Shown here: positions 45,739 through 54,593 of the stretch, one piece after another
Numbering within the stretch: the first letter of the stretch is position 1
Layout: every line of letters begins with the position of its first letter
Source of the DNA: Corynebacterium bouchesdurhonense
GTDB lineage: Bacteria; Actinomycetota; Actinomycetes; Mycobacteriales; Mycobacteriaceae
Assembly (NCBI RefSeq): GCF_900078305.2
Contig: NZ_LT546028.1
Span: forward strand, 546,948 to 610,947
Length of the DNA stretch: 64,000 nucleotides
Direction: 5' to 3'
Translations under genes and position numbers: made by a program
Notes under the pieces: model-generated
Told to the model about the DNA's origin: nothing
What the model saw: only the letters and a program-made list of their open reading frames with translations
The model's database searches: none

Positions 45739-47061
45739 TCACGCCCCGACGAAGCGGCGCACTAGCGAGCGGTAGGCGCGGGCGGTGAGCTCGACGTCGG
45801 CGATTTCGACGTGCTCGTCGTGGGAGTGGAGCTCCTCGAGGACGCTGCCGAGGGTCTGTTCGCGGCGGTGCAGGGCGAAGCCGTAGCCGACGCCACCCTT
45901 GCGGCGGGCGAAGCGCAGGTCGGAGCCGCCGGCGGCGATGGGGGGTACCACGGCGGCGTCGGGGGAGAACTCGGCGTAGGTGTCCACGATGGCGTCGTAC
46001 AGCGGGCCCGAGGTGGGGGAGATGGTGGCGTCCTCGGTGATCAGGTGGGTGATTGTTACTTCGGGGGCGAGGTCTCCCAGGGCGTCGACAAGCAATGCGT
46101 CGATGTCCTCCTGGGTCTGGCCGGGCAGGGGGCGGATGTCCAGCTCGAGCCAGGCGGTGGAGGGCAGCACGTTGATGGCGCCGCCGGCGCGCAGCACGGT
46201 GGGCGAGATGGTGAGGTGGCTCATCGCGTGGCTGTAGCGGGCGAGGGGGCCGAGCGCCTCGTAGGAGGTGCCCTCCAGCAGCTGGCGCTCCGTGTCGGGG
46301 TCGAATTTGAAGGCGCGGACGTAGCCGGGCCAGGGCTCATCGCGGGTGACGGCGGGTTCGATGGCGGCCACGCGGCGGGCTACCTCGGCGATCTTGGCCA
46401 CGGCCAAGTCGCGGGCGTGGGGGGTGGAGCCGTGGCCGGCGTCGCCGTGCACGGTGAGGCGGCGCTGGCCCGCGCCCTTCTCGCCGACCACCACCACCAG
46501 GGCGTCGGAGCCGTCCGCGACCGGCAAGTGGGAGCCGCCCTCCTCGGAGAGGCAGTTGCGCCAGGAGAAGGCGTCCGCCGCGTGCTCGGCCAGCCACCCG
46601 GCGCCGAGGCCGCCGCGGGCCTCCTCGTCCGCGCAGCCCACAAAGGTGAGGGTGCCGCGGGGCCGGGTGCCGCTTTCGGCCACGTCGCGCACGGCGGCGG
46701 CCATGGCGGCGGTGATGTAGAGCATGTCGGTGGCGCCGCGGCCGTAGATGCGGCCGTCCACCTCCTCGGCTCCGAAAGGATCGCGGGTCCACTTGGCCTC
46801 GTCCACCGGCACCACGTCGGTGTGGCCGAGCAGGGTCAGGGGCTCCGCGTCCGGGTCGGTGCCGTCGATGGTGAAGGCGATGGAGACGCGGCCGGGGTGC
46901 GGCTCGAAGCGCTGGACGCGCACGCCGGGGGCGCCGGCGAAGAAGGCCTCCAGGGTGTCGGCGTTGCGGGCCTCGTTGCCGGAATCGGGGGTGAGATCAT
47001 TCACGCAGCCGTTGCGGATTAAGTCTTTGAGCAGGGCAATCGTGGCCTCGGCGGTACTCAT
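45739..47061 (-). CDS. M20/M25/M40 family metallopeptidase
   Basis: 440 residues from ATG 47061. Two-zinc amidohydrolase/peptidase: LLGHTDVVPVD, YGRGATDM, DEEARGGLGA (catalytic Glu pair), HGDAGHGSTPH in the dimerisation lid, GGSDLRFAR at the end. Closest to the M20 peptidase group used for di/tripeptides or acyl-amino acids. Divergent from the TetR gene. A motif copy (46082-46093) encodes LVDAL. Confidence 0.87.
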   Translation of the reverse strand: MSTAEATIALLKDLIRNGCVNDLTPDSGNEARNADTLEAFFAGAPGVRVQRFEPHPGRVSIAFTIDGTDPDAEPLTLLGHTDVVPVDEAKWTRDPFGAEEVDGRIYGRGATDMLYITAAMAAAVRDVAESGTRPRGTLTFVGCADEEARGGLGAGWLAEHAADAFSWRNCLSEEGGSHLPVADGSDALVVVVGEKGAGQRRLTVHGDAGHGSTPHARDLAVAKIAEVARRVAAIEPAVTRDEPWPGYVRAFKFDPDTERQLLEGTSYEALGPLARYSHAMSHLTISPTVLRAGGAINVLPSTAWLELDIRPLPGQTQEDIDALLVDALGDLAPEVTITHLITEDATISPTSGPLYDAIVDTYAEFSPDAAVVPPIAAGGSDLRFARRKGGVGYGFALHRREQTLGSVLEELHSHDEHVEIADVELTARAYRSLVRRFVGA

Positions 47062-47101
47062 GGGGCCCATCGTAGCGGGGCGGGGAGGCGGTGTAAGGTA
47101 G

Positions 47102-47118
47102 CGCGAATAAATATCGCG
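47102..47118. promoter_or_regulatory. candidate TetR operator
   Basis: CGCGAATAAATATCGCG: arms CGCGA/TCGCG around ATAAATA, directly after an extended -10 TGTAAGGT (47091-47098) and before the TetR ribosome site. Confidence 0.55.
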
Positions 47119-47136
47119 AACGGAGGAGGACAACCG

Positions 47137-47745
47137 ATGGCACGCCGTGAGGCGAGTACAGACCCGCGCGCGGTGCGCACGCGCCGGGCGCTCGTGGACG
47201 CAACGGTGGAGCTGTTGGCGGACCACCCGGCGCGGGAGCTGTCCGTCACCGCGATCGTTAAGCGGGCGGGCGTGAGCAGGCAGGTCTTCTACGAGCACTT
47301 CGCGGACCGCGGGTCGGTGCTCTTCGCCGCCGCGGAATCGATCCTGGGGCCCATCTACGCGGACTTCGTGGGGGGCTTCGATCCGGAGCACGGCTACGCG
47401 GAGCAGGTGGCCGGGCTGATTATGGGGATGAACGGGCGCGGCGCGGAGGTGCGCTCGCTCATGGATTCGAGCACCCAGGGCAAGGCCACCTCCTACCTTC
47501 TGGGCCAGCTCACCGGCGCGATCCGCCCGGATCTTCAGGCCCACCTCAAGGCGGCGGGCGTGGAGGCGGGCGAGGAGGCGGTGGCGGACACTGCGCGCTT
47601 CCTCGCCGCCGGCACGCAGGCGCTGCTCGTGTGCGGCTTCGCCGAGGGCGCGGAGCCGGAAGAGGTGGGTCGCCGGATGGAGGAGGTGCGGCGGACGCTG
47701 GCGGCTTTCTCTGTGGGAGCGTCGGAAAGCAAAAAGCCCAAGTAG
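47137..47745 (+). CDS. TetR family transcriptional regulator
   Basis: 202 residues; HTH near the N-terminus (LSVTAIVKRAGVSRQVFYEHFADRG region), helical ligand domain. GGAGGAGG precedes ATG 47137. Probably represses itself and the divergent M20 peptidase. A motif copy near the 3' end (47719-47730) encodes GASESK in another reading frame than usual. Confidence 0.88.
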   Translation: MARREASTDPRAVRTRRALVDATVELLADHPARELSVTAIVKRAGVSRQVFYEHFADRGSVLFAAAESILGPIYADFVGGFDPEHGYAEQVAGLIMGMNGRGAEVRSLMDSSTQGKATSYLLGQLTGAIRPDLQAHLKAAGVEAGEEAVADTARFLAAGTQALLVCGFAEGAEPEEVGRRMEEVRRTLAAFSVGASESKKPK

Positions 47746-47755
47746 GGTGGGCACC

Positions 47756-49150
47756 ATGCAACGAGTTGATGGAGCCCAGCAGGCCGTTGACGAGCTGATA
47801 TCGCTGTATGGCGCGTCGTGCGATCTGGCGCGGAGCGCGATCGCGGGCGGCGAGCTGGAGCGCTACCGCGACGTGCGCTACCCCAAGCTCACCGTGGAGG
47901 TGACGGACTGGCGGCCCATCGACCGCAACGAGCCGTTCGGCTACGTGGACGAGGCCGGGACCTACTCCGCCACGCTCTCCCGGCCGGACCTGATGCGCGG
48001 CTACCTCACGGCGCAGCTGGAGGCGCTGACCTCCAACTACGAGTGCGAGATCCGGGTCGGCTACTCGCAGACGCAGATCCCGCCCGAGTACGTCGCGGGG
48101 GTGGGGGACCTGAGCGAGGTGCGGGCCTCCACCAGCAAGGACGTGCCGCGGCCGAGCCTGGACGAGGTGGACGACGCGATTGTGGACGGCCACTGGGCGG
48201 CGTTCCACGGCGAGGAGAAGCCGCTGTTCCACTTCGGGCCCCAGCGCTTCGACCTGGCGCTAGCCAGGCTGGAGCACTACACGGGCATTGCGGTGGACTC
48301 GCTGCAGAAGTACATCCTCTTTACCAACTACGCCATGCACGTAACCGAGTTTGTGCGCTTCGGCGTGCGGGAGCTGTCGCGGGAGGGCTCGCGCTACACG
48401 GGGCTGGTGCTGCCGTCGGGGGAGACCGTGAGCGACACCGTGGCGGTGGAGGACTTGGAGCTGGGGTCAAAGTTCCAGATGCCGCGCTACGACCTGGTTA
48501 CCGCGGACGGGGACGGCATCACCCTGATCAACATCGGGGTGGGCCCCTCCAACGCCAAGACCATTACGGACTCGCTTGCGGTGCTGCGGCCCGAGGCGTG
48601 GATCATGATCGGCCACTGCGCGGGCCTGGACGCCCGCATGCGCATCGGGGACCTCATCCTGGGCAACGCGTACGAGCGCCACGACCACGTGCTGGATGAC
48701 CACATCCGGCGCGACCAGCCCATCCCCGCCGTGCCCGAGATCCAGCGCACGCTGGAGAAGGCAGTGTCCAAGGTGTACGGGGAGGACACCTCCCTCATGC
48801 GCACCGGCACCGTGCTGAGCACCGGCGACCGAAACTGGGAGTGGAAGTCCCCGCGCGATCTGTGGGACTGGCTGCGCGGCTCCACCGCGGCCGCGGTGGA
48901 CATGGAGTCCTGCACCCTGGCGGCCAACGGGTACCGCTACCGCGTGCCCTACGGCACCCTGCTGGCGGTCTCCGACCTGCCGCTGCACGCCGTGCCCAAA
49001 CTGCCGGCCGGCGCGCAGGCCTTCTATTCCAACTCGAAGGAGGCGCACGTGATGTGCGCGGTCCGCGCGATGGAGCGGCTGGCCAAGGACCCGCGCAAGC
49101 TGCGCACCCGCAAGCTGCGGCGCACGATCGGCGAGGTGCCGTTCCGCTGA
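47756..49150 (+). CDS. amn: AMP nucleosidase
   Basis: 464 residues from ATG 47756. Hydrolyses AMP to adenine and ribose 5-phosphate. N-terminal AMN domain and C-terminal phosphorylase-like domain with INIGVGPSNAKT, IGHCAGLDARMRIGDLILG and DMESCTLAANGYR. The sirtuin gene starts on its stop codon (TGATG), so the two are coupled. Confidence 0.92.
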   Translation: MQRVDGAQQAVDELISLYGASCDLARSAIAGGELERYRDVRYPKLTVEVTDWRPIDRNEPFGYVDEAGTYSATLSRPDLMRGYLTAQLEALTSNYECEIRVGYSQTQIPPEYVAGVGDLSEVRASTSKDVPRPSLDEVDDAIVDGHWAAFHGEEKPLFHFGPQRFDLALARLEHYTGIAVDSLQKYILFTNYAMHVTEFVRFGVRELSREGSRYTGLVLPSGETVSDTVAVEDLELGSKFQMPRYDLVTADGDGITLINIGVGPSNAKTITDSLAVLRPEAWIMIGHCAGLDARMRIGDLILGNAYERHDHVLDDHIRRDQPIPAVPEIQRTLEKAVSKVYGEDTSLMRTGTVLSTGDRNWEWKSPRDLWDWLRGSTAAAVDMESCTLAANGYRYRVPYGTLLAVSDLPLHAVPKLPAGAQAFYSNSKEAHVMCAVRAMERLAKDPRKLRTRKLRRTIGEVPFR

Positions 49151-50079
49151 TGTTTGAAGATCCGGCGGTGGCCATGGTGCACCGCAGCGCCGTGCGCTCG
49201 ATAGAGCGGGTGGTTCAGGAGACGGCCCAGCCGACAGACCCGGCAGAGGCGCGCGAGCGGGTGCTGGGCATGCTGCGGAACCCGCGGGTGCTGGTGGTCA
49301 CGGGTGCCGGCATGTCCACCGAGTCCGGCATCCCCGATTACCGCTCGCCTGGGGGCCGCCTGAGAACGGGCCGGCCCATGACCTACCAGGAGTTCGCGCA
49401 CTCGCCGGCGCAGGTGCGCCGTTACTGGGCCCGCGCCTTTGTGGGCATCCGGCACATGCGCGCCGCCGCGCCGAACCGCGCGCACTACGCGCTGGTGGAG
49501 CTGGAGCGCGCCGGGCTGATCCGCGGCATTGTCACCCAGAACGTGGACGGGCTGCACACCGAGGCCGGCTCCCGCGAGGTGATCGCCCTGCACGGGGACA
49601 TGGAGCGCGTGGTGTGCCTGGATTGCGGGGCGTTGCACGAGCGCTCGCTTATCGACGCATCCTTTGAGCAAGCCAACCCCCACTTCCTCGAGTCGGTGCG
49701 CGTCACCGGCTCCATGATCAACCCCGACGGCGACGTGGAGCTGAGCCCCGCGGACGTGGAGCGCTTCCGCATGATCCCCTGCCCGGTGTGCGGGGGCGAG
49801 CGGCTGAAGCCCAACGTGGTCTACTTCGGCGAGAACGTGCCGCGGGCGCGCCGGGCCGAGGCGGACCGTTGGCTCGCCGAGTCCACGTCCTTGCTGGCCA
49901 TCGGCACCTCGTTAGCCGTGATGAGCGGCTACAAGTTCGTGCTCGACGCGGTGAAGCAGGGCAAGCCGGTGGCGGTGATCAACGGCGGGCCCGGCCGCGG
50001 GGACGGCAAGGCGCAGACGGTGTGGCGCACCAGCGTGGGCGACGCGCTGGACGAGGTGCTGGACGGGCTGGACCTATGA
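49150..50079 (+). CDS. NAD-dependent protein deacylase, Sir2 family
   Basis: 309 residues. Rossmann NAD site GAGMSTESGIPDYRS, catalytic TQNVDGLH...LHGD, zinc finger CLDCG...CPVCGG, and GTSLAVMSGYKF. Removes acyl groups from lysines and releases nicotinamide. Overlaps amn by one base; next gene overlaps by 4 bases. A motif copy (49647-49658) encodes LIDA between the zinc Cys pairs. Confidence 0.93.
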   Translation: MFEDPAVAMVHRSAVRSIERVVQETAQPTDPAEARERVLGMLRNPRVLVVTGAGMSTESGIPDYRSPGGRLRTGRPMTYQEFAHSPAQVRRYWARAFVGIRHMRAAAPNRAHYALVELERAGLIRGIVTQNVDGLHTEAGSREVIALHGDMERVVCLDCGALHERSLIDASFEQANPHFLESVRVTGSMINPDGDVELSPADVERFRMIPCPVCGGERLKPNVVYFGENVPRARRAEADRWLAESTSLLAIGTSLAVMSGYKFVLDAVKQGKPVAVINGGPGRGDGKAQTVWRTSVGDALDEVLDGLDL

Positions 50080-51263
50080 GGAGGGCCTGGCCGGTGTGCA
50101 ACGCGCTCGGGCTGGTCGCGCTCATCGCCTTTGCGGTGTGGCGCTACCGGGTCAACGCCGGGGTGCTGGAGAACGCGTTCGGCGCCAAGGTGCCGTCGGA
50201 CCTGGAGGTGTACCTGCTGGGCGGGCAGCAAGTGGCCGCCCACCAGCCCCTCTACTCGGGTGACCTGCTGCCCGGGCTGCCGTTTACCTACCCGCCGTTC
50301 GCGGGCGTGGTGTTCTCCTGGTTCGGGGAGGCCACGCCGGCGCTCGGGGTGGCGTGGAAGGTGGCCACGGTGGTGGTGTTGGCGTTGGTGGTGAAGGGGG
50401 CGTCGGCAAGCAAAAGCCCCGTGCTGCTGCTCACGGCGTTCTTTGTGCTGTGTACGGAGCCCGTGCACGCGACCCTGTTTTTTGGGCAGATCAACGTGTT
50501 CCTGATGGGGCTGGTGTGCCTGGATTTTCTACCGCGGCGCTACCGGCTGCCGGGAATCGGGACGGGGCTGGCCGCCGGGATCAAGCTCACGCCGGCGTTC
50601 TTCCTGCTGCTCATGGTGCTGCAGCGGCGCTGGGGGGCGGTGTTTGTGGCGGCGTTCACTTTCCTGTGCACCGTGGCCACCGGGTTTGCCGAGGTGGTGG
50701 ACGCGAAGCGGTTCTGGACGGACGCCATGTTCAACTCGGACCGCGTGGGCTACGCCGACAACCCGGGCGCGCAGGCGCTGCGACAGGTGCTCGAGCGCGA
50801 GTTCGGCGTGGAGTCCACCGGCGTGTGGCTGGCGTGCGCGGTTGCGGTCACGCTGCTCGCGGCAGCGGCGGCGCTGGTTGCCCTCTCGCGCTCCCAGGTG
50901 CCCCTGGCCGTAGCCTTCATCGGCATGGCCGGCTGCCTGGTCAGCCCGTTTTCCTGGCACCACCACTGGGTGTGGATCGCCGTCTTCGGCACCGTGGTCT
51001 ACTGCGCGTGGGGCGTGGTGCCCATGGTGTTGCTCATGCTGCCGTACACGGCGTACAACGTGGCGCACGGTTATATCCCGGTGCCGGGCCTGCCGTTCAC
51101 GCTCGTGCCGGTGATCGCGATGGCGGCGTATGCGGCGTGGGGGTTATTCTTTGGGCGTCGTTTCCCTCCGCCCGAGAAAGGCTCTTATCGTGCGCACCCG
51201 CCTGCTCGCCGCCGCCGTCGCGGCCTCCGCAACCCTGACCCTCGCACCCGCCGCGCTGGCTGA
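50076..51263 (+). CDS. GT87 family polyprenyl-phosphomannose-dependent mannosyltransferase
   Basis: 395 residues, about 10 membrane helices. GT87/DUF2029 features: DLEVYLLGGQQVAAHQPLY in the first loop, TYPPFAGVVFSW, FFGQINVFLMGLV, GIKLTPAFFLL, SPFSWHHHWVW. Such enzymes add mannose to lipomannan or lipoarabinomannan in the periplasm. The C-terminal basic tail overlaps the next gene. A motif copy (50400-50411) encodes KGASASKS in a loop. Confidence 0.87.
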   Translation: MRRAWPVCNALGLVALIAFAVWRYRVNAGVLENAFGAKVPSDLEVYLLGGQQVAAHQPLYSGDLLPGLPFTYPPFAGVVFSWFGEATPALGVAWKVATVVVLALVVKGASASKSPVLLLTAFFVLCTEPVHATLFFGQINVFLMGLVCLDFLPRRYRLPGIGTGLAAGIKLTPAFFLLLMVLQRRWGAVFVAAFTFLCTVATGFAEVVDAKRFWTDAMFNSDRVGYADNPGAQALRQVLEREFGVESTGVWLACAVAVTLLAAAAALVALSRSQVPLAVAFIGMAGCLVSPFSWHHHWVWIAVFGTVVYCAWGVVPMVLLMLPYTAYNVAHGYIPVPGLPFTLVPVIAMAAYAAWGLFFGRRFPPPEKGSYRAHPPARRRRRGLRNPDPRTRRAG

Positions 51264-51447
51264 CCCGGCGCCGGCTCCCGCCTCCAGCGTGGCCGAGTCC
51301 ACCCCGCAGCAGCACTCGTCCAGCTCGCAGCGCAAGGAAGGCGGGGCGTCGCTGGAGGAGATCCAGGCCATCGCCGGCATCATCACCGCCGTGGTGTCCC
51401 TGATCACCGTGCTGGCCACGGTGGGGCACCAGATGGGCTTCTACTAA
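51190..51447 (+). CDS. small secreted protein with C-terminal hydrophobic helix
   Basis: 85 residues from GTG 51190 (AGAAAGG upstream). Signal peptide VRTRLLAAAVAASATLTLAP cleaved near ALA-DPA, Ser/Gln-rich middle, and a hydrophobic tail IAGIITAVVSLITVLATVG. It overlaps the GT87 gene by 74 bases and the stop of the convergent symporter by 4. Function unknown; similar small exported proteins occur in corynebacteria. Confidence 0.65.
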   Translation: MRTRLLAAAVAASATLTLAPAALADPAPAPASSVAESTPQQHSSSSQRKEGGASLEEIQAIAGIITAVVSLITVLATVGHQMGFY

Positions 51448-52757
51448 ACCGCGGCGGGCTCGGCGGGCTCGGGGTCCCGCTCGGTGCGCTCGGCGGCGTC
51501 CCAGACGTCCTGGTCGAGGATGCCCTCCCGCTTGGCCACCACGGTGACCACCAGGGCTTGGCCGGTGACGTTCACGGCGGTGCGGCCCATGTCGATGATC
51601 GGGTCGATGGCCAACAGCAGGCCCACGCCGGAGAGCGGAAGGCCGAGGGTGGACAGGGTCAGCGTGAGCATGACGGTCGCGCCGGTGGTGCCGGCCGTGG
51701 CCGCGGAGCCGAGCACGCTCACGACGGCGATCAGCACGTAATCACCGAAGCCGAGCGGCAGGCCGTAGAACTGGGCCACGAAGATGGCGGCGATGGCCGG
51801 GTAGATGGAGGCGCAGCCGTCCATCTTGGAGGTGGCGCCGAGGGGGATGGCAAAGGAGGCGTACTCGGTGGGCACGCCCATGGACTCCTCCGTGGTGCGC
51901 TGCGTGACGGGCATGACGCCCATGGAGGAGCGGGTGGCAAACCCGAGGGTGGTCACCGGCCAGACGCGCTTGAAGAAGCCGGCCACCGGCAGGCCGTTGA
52001 GGGCGAGCACAGCCGGGTAGAGCGCGAAGAGCACGAGCGCGAGGCCCAGGTAGATGGCAAAGACGAACTTGCCCAAAGAGCCCAGGGCTTCCCAGCCGTA
52101 GGACACCACGGCGTTGCCGATCAGGGCGGCGGTGCCGATGGGCGCGAGGCGGATGACCCACCACAGCACCTCCTGGACCACCTTGAGCAGGGAGGCGTTG
52201 AAGTTGATGAAGGGCTCCGCAGCCTTGCCCACCCGCACGGCGGCGATGCCGATCAGCAGGGAGATCACCAGGATCTGCAGCACGTTGAAGGACACGGAGA
52301 CGGAGCCGGTGTCGCTCACCTTCGCGCCGATGCCCAGGAAGTTGGCGGGCACCACGGAGTTGAGGAAGCCCATCCACGAGCCGGTGGAGGAGGGCTCGGC
52401 GGCGTTGGCGGCGTCCACGGTGGAGTTCACGCCCGGCTTGACCACCAGGCCGACCAGGATGCCGATCAGCACGGAGAAGAAGGACGTGATGGCGAACCAG
52501 ACAAGGGTCTGCACCGCGAGGCGGGCGGCGTTGGTGACCTTGCGCAGGTTGGCAATGGAGGTGACCACCGCGGTGAACACCAGCGGCGGGATGAGGAGCT
52601 TGAGCAGCTTGACGTAGGTGGAGCCCACCCAGTCAAGGGTGGAGGCGAGGAAGTTGCCGTCGCCCATGCCGGCGGCGGCGAAGCCGAGGAGGAGGCCGAT
52701 GATGAGGCCGGCGATCACTTGGGCGCCGAAGCCCGTGGCCCACTTGGGGAGGTGCAT
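51444..52757 (-). CDS. tcyP: cation symporter of the DAACS family, probable L-cystine importer TcyP
   Basis: 437 residues, eight membrane helices plus hairpins. DAACS motifs: LLKLLIPPLVFTAVVTSIAN, FATRSSMGVMPVT (the Ser-rich hairpin), GATSKMDGCA, LLAIDPIIDMGRTAVNV. The family carries dicarboxylates, glutamate or cystine. An exact McbR box lies 90 bases upstream. In C. glutamicum the McbR-controlled member of this family is the cystine importer TcyP, so I favour cystine over dicarboxylates. Substrate not proven by sequence. Confidence 0.75.
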   Translation of the reverse strand: MHLPKWATGFGAQVIAGLIIGLLLGFAAAGMGDGNFLASTLDWVGSTYVKLLKLLIPPLVFTAVVTSIANLRKVTNAARLAVQTLVWFAITSFFSVLIGILVGLVVKPGVNSTVDAANAAEPSSTGSWMGFLNSVVPANFLGIGAKVSDTGSVSVSFNVLQILVISLLIGIAAVRVGKAAEPFINFNASLLKVVQEVLWWVIRLAPIGTAALIGNAVVSYGWEALGSLGKFVFAIYLGLALVLFALYPAVLALNGLPVAGFFKRVWPVTTLGFATRSSMGVMPVTQRTTEESMGVPTEYASFAIPLGATSKMDGCASIYPAIAAIFVAQFYGLPLGFGDYVLIAVVSVLGSAATAGTTGATVMLTLTLSTLGLPLSGVGLLLAIDPIIDMGRTAVNVTGQALVVTVVAKREGILDQDVWDAAERTERDPEPAEPAAV

Positions 52758-52846
52758 GTGTCACGCTTTCTAGACAGGTTGGTTCACTATAAATGAGAAC
52801 AGAACGATAACCTACACCTACTCGCCGAAAAAGCAATAGGCCGAAG

Positions 52847-52862
52847 TAGACAGGACGGTCTA
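52847..52862. promoter_or_regulatory. exact McbR-type operator
   Basis: TAGAC-AGGACG-GTCTA matches the published C. glutamicum McbR consensus TAGAC-N6-GTCTA at all ten positions. It lies between the divergent symporter and carbonic anhydrase genes. Confidence 0.75.
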
Positions 52863-52869
52863 TAAGGGG

Positions 52870-52881
52870 GCGTCGAAAAGC
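52870..52881 (-). repeat. intergenic copy of the dispersed motif
   Basis: GCGTCGAAAAGC inside GGGGGCGTCGAAAAGCGAGA with AGCCCC after it; 22 bases before the carbonic anhydrase ATG. Confidence 0.85.
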
Positions 52882-52902
52882 GAGAGCCCCTACCATGGGC
52901 GC

Positions 52903-53430
52903 ATGATCTACGCATTCGAAGGCAAGGCCCCGCGCATCCACCCCACGGCGTACGTGGCGCCGGGCGCGACCGTGATCGGGGACGTGGAGCTGGGCGAGGA
53001 CGTGAGCGTGTGGCCGGGCGCGGTGCTGCGCGGGGACGTGGGGCGCATTGTGATCGGGGCGCGCTCCAACGTGCAGGACGGCAGCGTGATCCACGTGGAC
53101 ACCGGCGGCGAGACCGTGCTGGGCCAGGACGTGGTGGTGGGGCACATGGCCATGCTCCACTCGTGCGCGGTTGCGGACGCGTGCCTGGTGGGCATGTCGG
53201 CGTCAGTGCTCTCGGGCAGCTCGGTGGGCGAGGGGTCCATCGTCGCGGGCGGGGCGGTGGTGCTCCAGGGCCAAGAAATCCCGCCCTACTCGCTCGCGGC
53301 GGGCGTGCCGGCGCAGGTCAAGCGGGCGCTCGGGCCCGAGACGCGGGCGGACCGCGTGCGGCACGCGGCCGCGTACGTGGATCTCGCGCGGAGGCACCGC
53401 GAGGGGCTCACGCTTGTCGACGCCCCCTAG
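52903..53430 (+). CDS. gamma-class carbonic anhydrase / hexapeptide-repeat protein
   Basis: 175 residues, left-handed beta-helix of hexapeptide repeats: VAPGATVIGDVELGEDVSVW, VIHVDTGGETVLGQDVVVG, HMAMLHSC with the His ligands of gamma carbonic anhydrases. Likely zinc or iron enzyme hydrating CO2. The gene ends in an exact motif copy (53412-53423, encoding TLVDAP-stop). Confidence 0.85.
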   Translation: MIYAFEGKAPRIHPTAYVAPGATVIGDVELGEDVSVWPGAVLRGDVGRIVIGARSNVQDGSVIHVDTGGETVLGQDVVVGHMAMLHSCAVADACLVGMSASVLSGSSVGEGSIVAGGAVVLQGQEIPPYSLAAGVPAQVKRALGPETRADRVRHAAAYVDLARRHREGLTLVDAP

Positions 53431-53447
53431 ATAGCCCCCTAAGATAG

Positions 53448-54509
53448 CTAAGCGCTGCGGCGCACCACCACGGCGTCCAGGGGGTCGGTGAGGACGGGGT
53501 CGAGGGCGGCCGCGCGGGCGATGTCGCGCACCATCTCGCGGTGCGTGGGCAGCATGCGAAGCTCCACCTGGTCGCCCGCGACGCTGCGCGCGGCCTGGGC
53601 GAAGGGGCCGGGGGCCTGCGGGTCCTCGATGAAGGCGCTGCCAGCCACCACCACGGTGGCGGGGTGGTAGGTCTCCCACAGCTCCCCGGCCAGCTCACCG
53701 AGGCCCCGGGCGCGACGGTCTAGGGCGTCGCGCGCGTCCTCCCGTCGCACGGCGTCGGCCAGGCTGGCCACGGCGGGCTGGCCGATGTCCGCCAACAGGC
53801 CGCTGGTGGTCAGCTCGTCGCGGGTGACCTCCACCGGCACCACGCCGTCCTCGGTGGTCACGGCGCAGGCGATGGAGTCGTCGGCAAAGAGCGCGAGCAC
53901 GGACGGCACGTCCAAGTCCGCGCGGGACTGCATCTCCGAGCCGACGATGGCGGCGCTGACCGAGGTGACCTGCACGGGCACTGAGAACTGCTCGCGCAGC
54001 TGGCGGCCCAGGTTCACGTGGTTCCAGCCCAGGTTGGGGGCGGTGACGCAGCCATCCTCGGAGACCGTGCCGGAGGCCGTGACGCCCACGGTGGCCAGCC
54101 TGCGGTCCAGCCCGGCGGTGAGGCGGTTCAGGCCCGCCATGAGGTGCTGGATCACGTCGTCCTTGTCCAGCGACGCCACCGGTAGGTTCAGGTCCACGCT
54201 GCGCACGGTGCGGCCCTTGAGGTCAAACAGGGCGATGTACGTCTCCTCCGTGCCCATGGCGATGCCGGCGTGCACGGTGCCCGGATCCGCCAGCTCGAGG
54301 GGGATGGTGGGCCGGCCGCGGCCGTTCGACCTGGCCATATCCAGGCGCTCGGTGACGTAGCCGGCATCCACCAGCGCGGAGACGGCGCGGGTGATGGTGG
54401 GCTGGGAGAGGCCGGTTGCCTGGATGAGCTCGCTGCGGGACGTCAGCTCTCCCAGGCGCACAAGGTGCAAGCACTTGGCGGCCGGCGTGCGGGGGCGGGA
54501 GAAGGCCAT
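53448..54509 (-). CDS. ROK family transcriptional regulator
   Basis: 353 residues from ATG 54509. N-terminal winged HTH (LTSRSELIQATGLSQPTITR) and a ROK sugar-kinase-like domain (GIAMGTEETYIALFDLKGRT; VGVTASGTV). The usual zinc motif CxCGxxGC is absent, so this is a cysteine-less ROK. It may sense a sugar phosphate. A TAGAC-N6-GTCCA element (54531-54546) lies directly upstream. Confidence 0.85.
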   Translation of the reverse strand: MAFSRPRTPAAKCLHLVRLGELTSRSELIQATGLSQPTITRAVSALVDAGYVTERLDMARSNGRGRPTIPLELADPGTVHAGIAMGTEETYIALFDLKGRTVRSVDLNLPVASLDKDDVIQHLMAGLNRLTAGLDRRLATVGVTASGTVSEDGCVTAPNLGWNHVNLGRQLREQFSVPVQVTSVSAAIVGSEMQSRADLDVPSVLALFADDSIACAVTTEDGVVPVEVTRDELTTSGLLADIGQPAVASLADAVRREDARDALDRRARGLGELAGELWETYHPATVVVAGSAFIEDPQAPGPFAQAARSVAGDQVELRMLPTHREMVRDIARAAALDPVLTDPLDAVVVRRSA

Positions 54510-54530
54510 AGAAAGAGTAGTACCGCAAAC

Positions 54531-54546
54531 TAGACCGCATTGTCCA
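54531..54546. promoter_or_regulatory. near-consensus TAGAC-N6-GTCCA element
   Basis: TAGAC-CGCATT-GTCCA matches 9 of 10 McbR consensus positions, located between the divergent ROK and DUF885 genes. It could also be the ROK autoregulatory site. Confidence 0.4.
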
Positions 54547-54593
54547 AAACGATCCAAAACGAGCGTACGCCCGCTGGGATACAATGCCCACCC

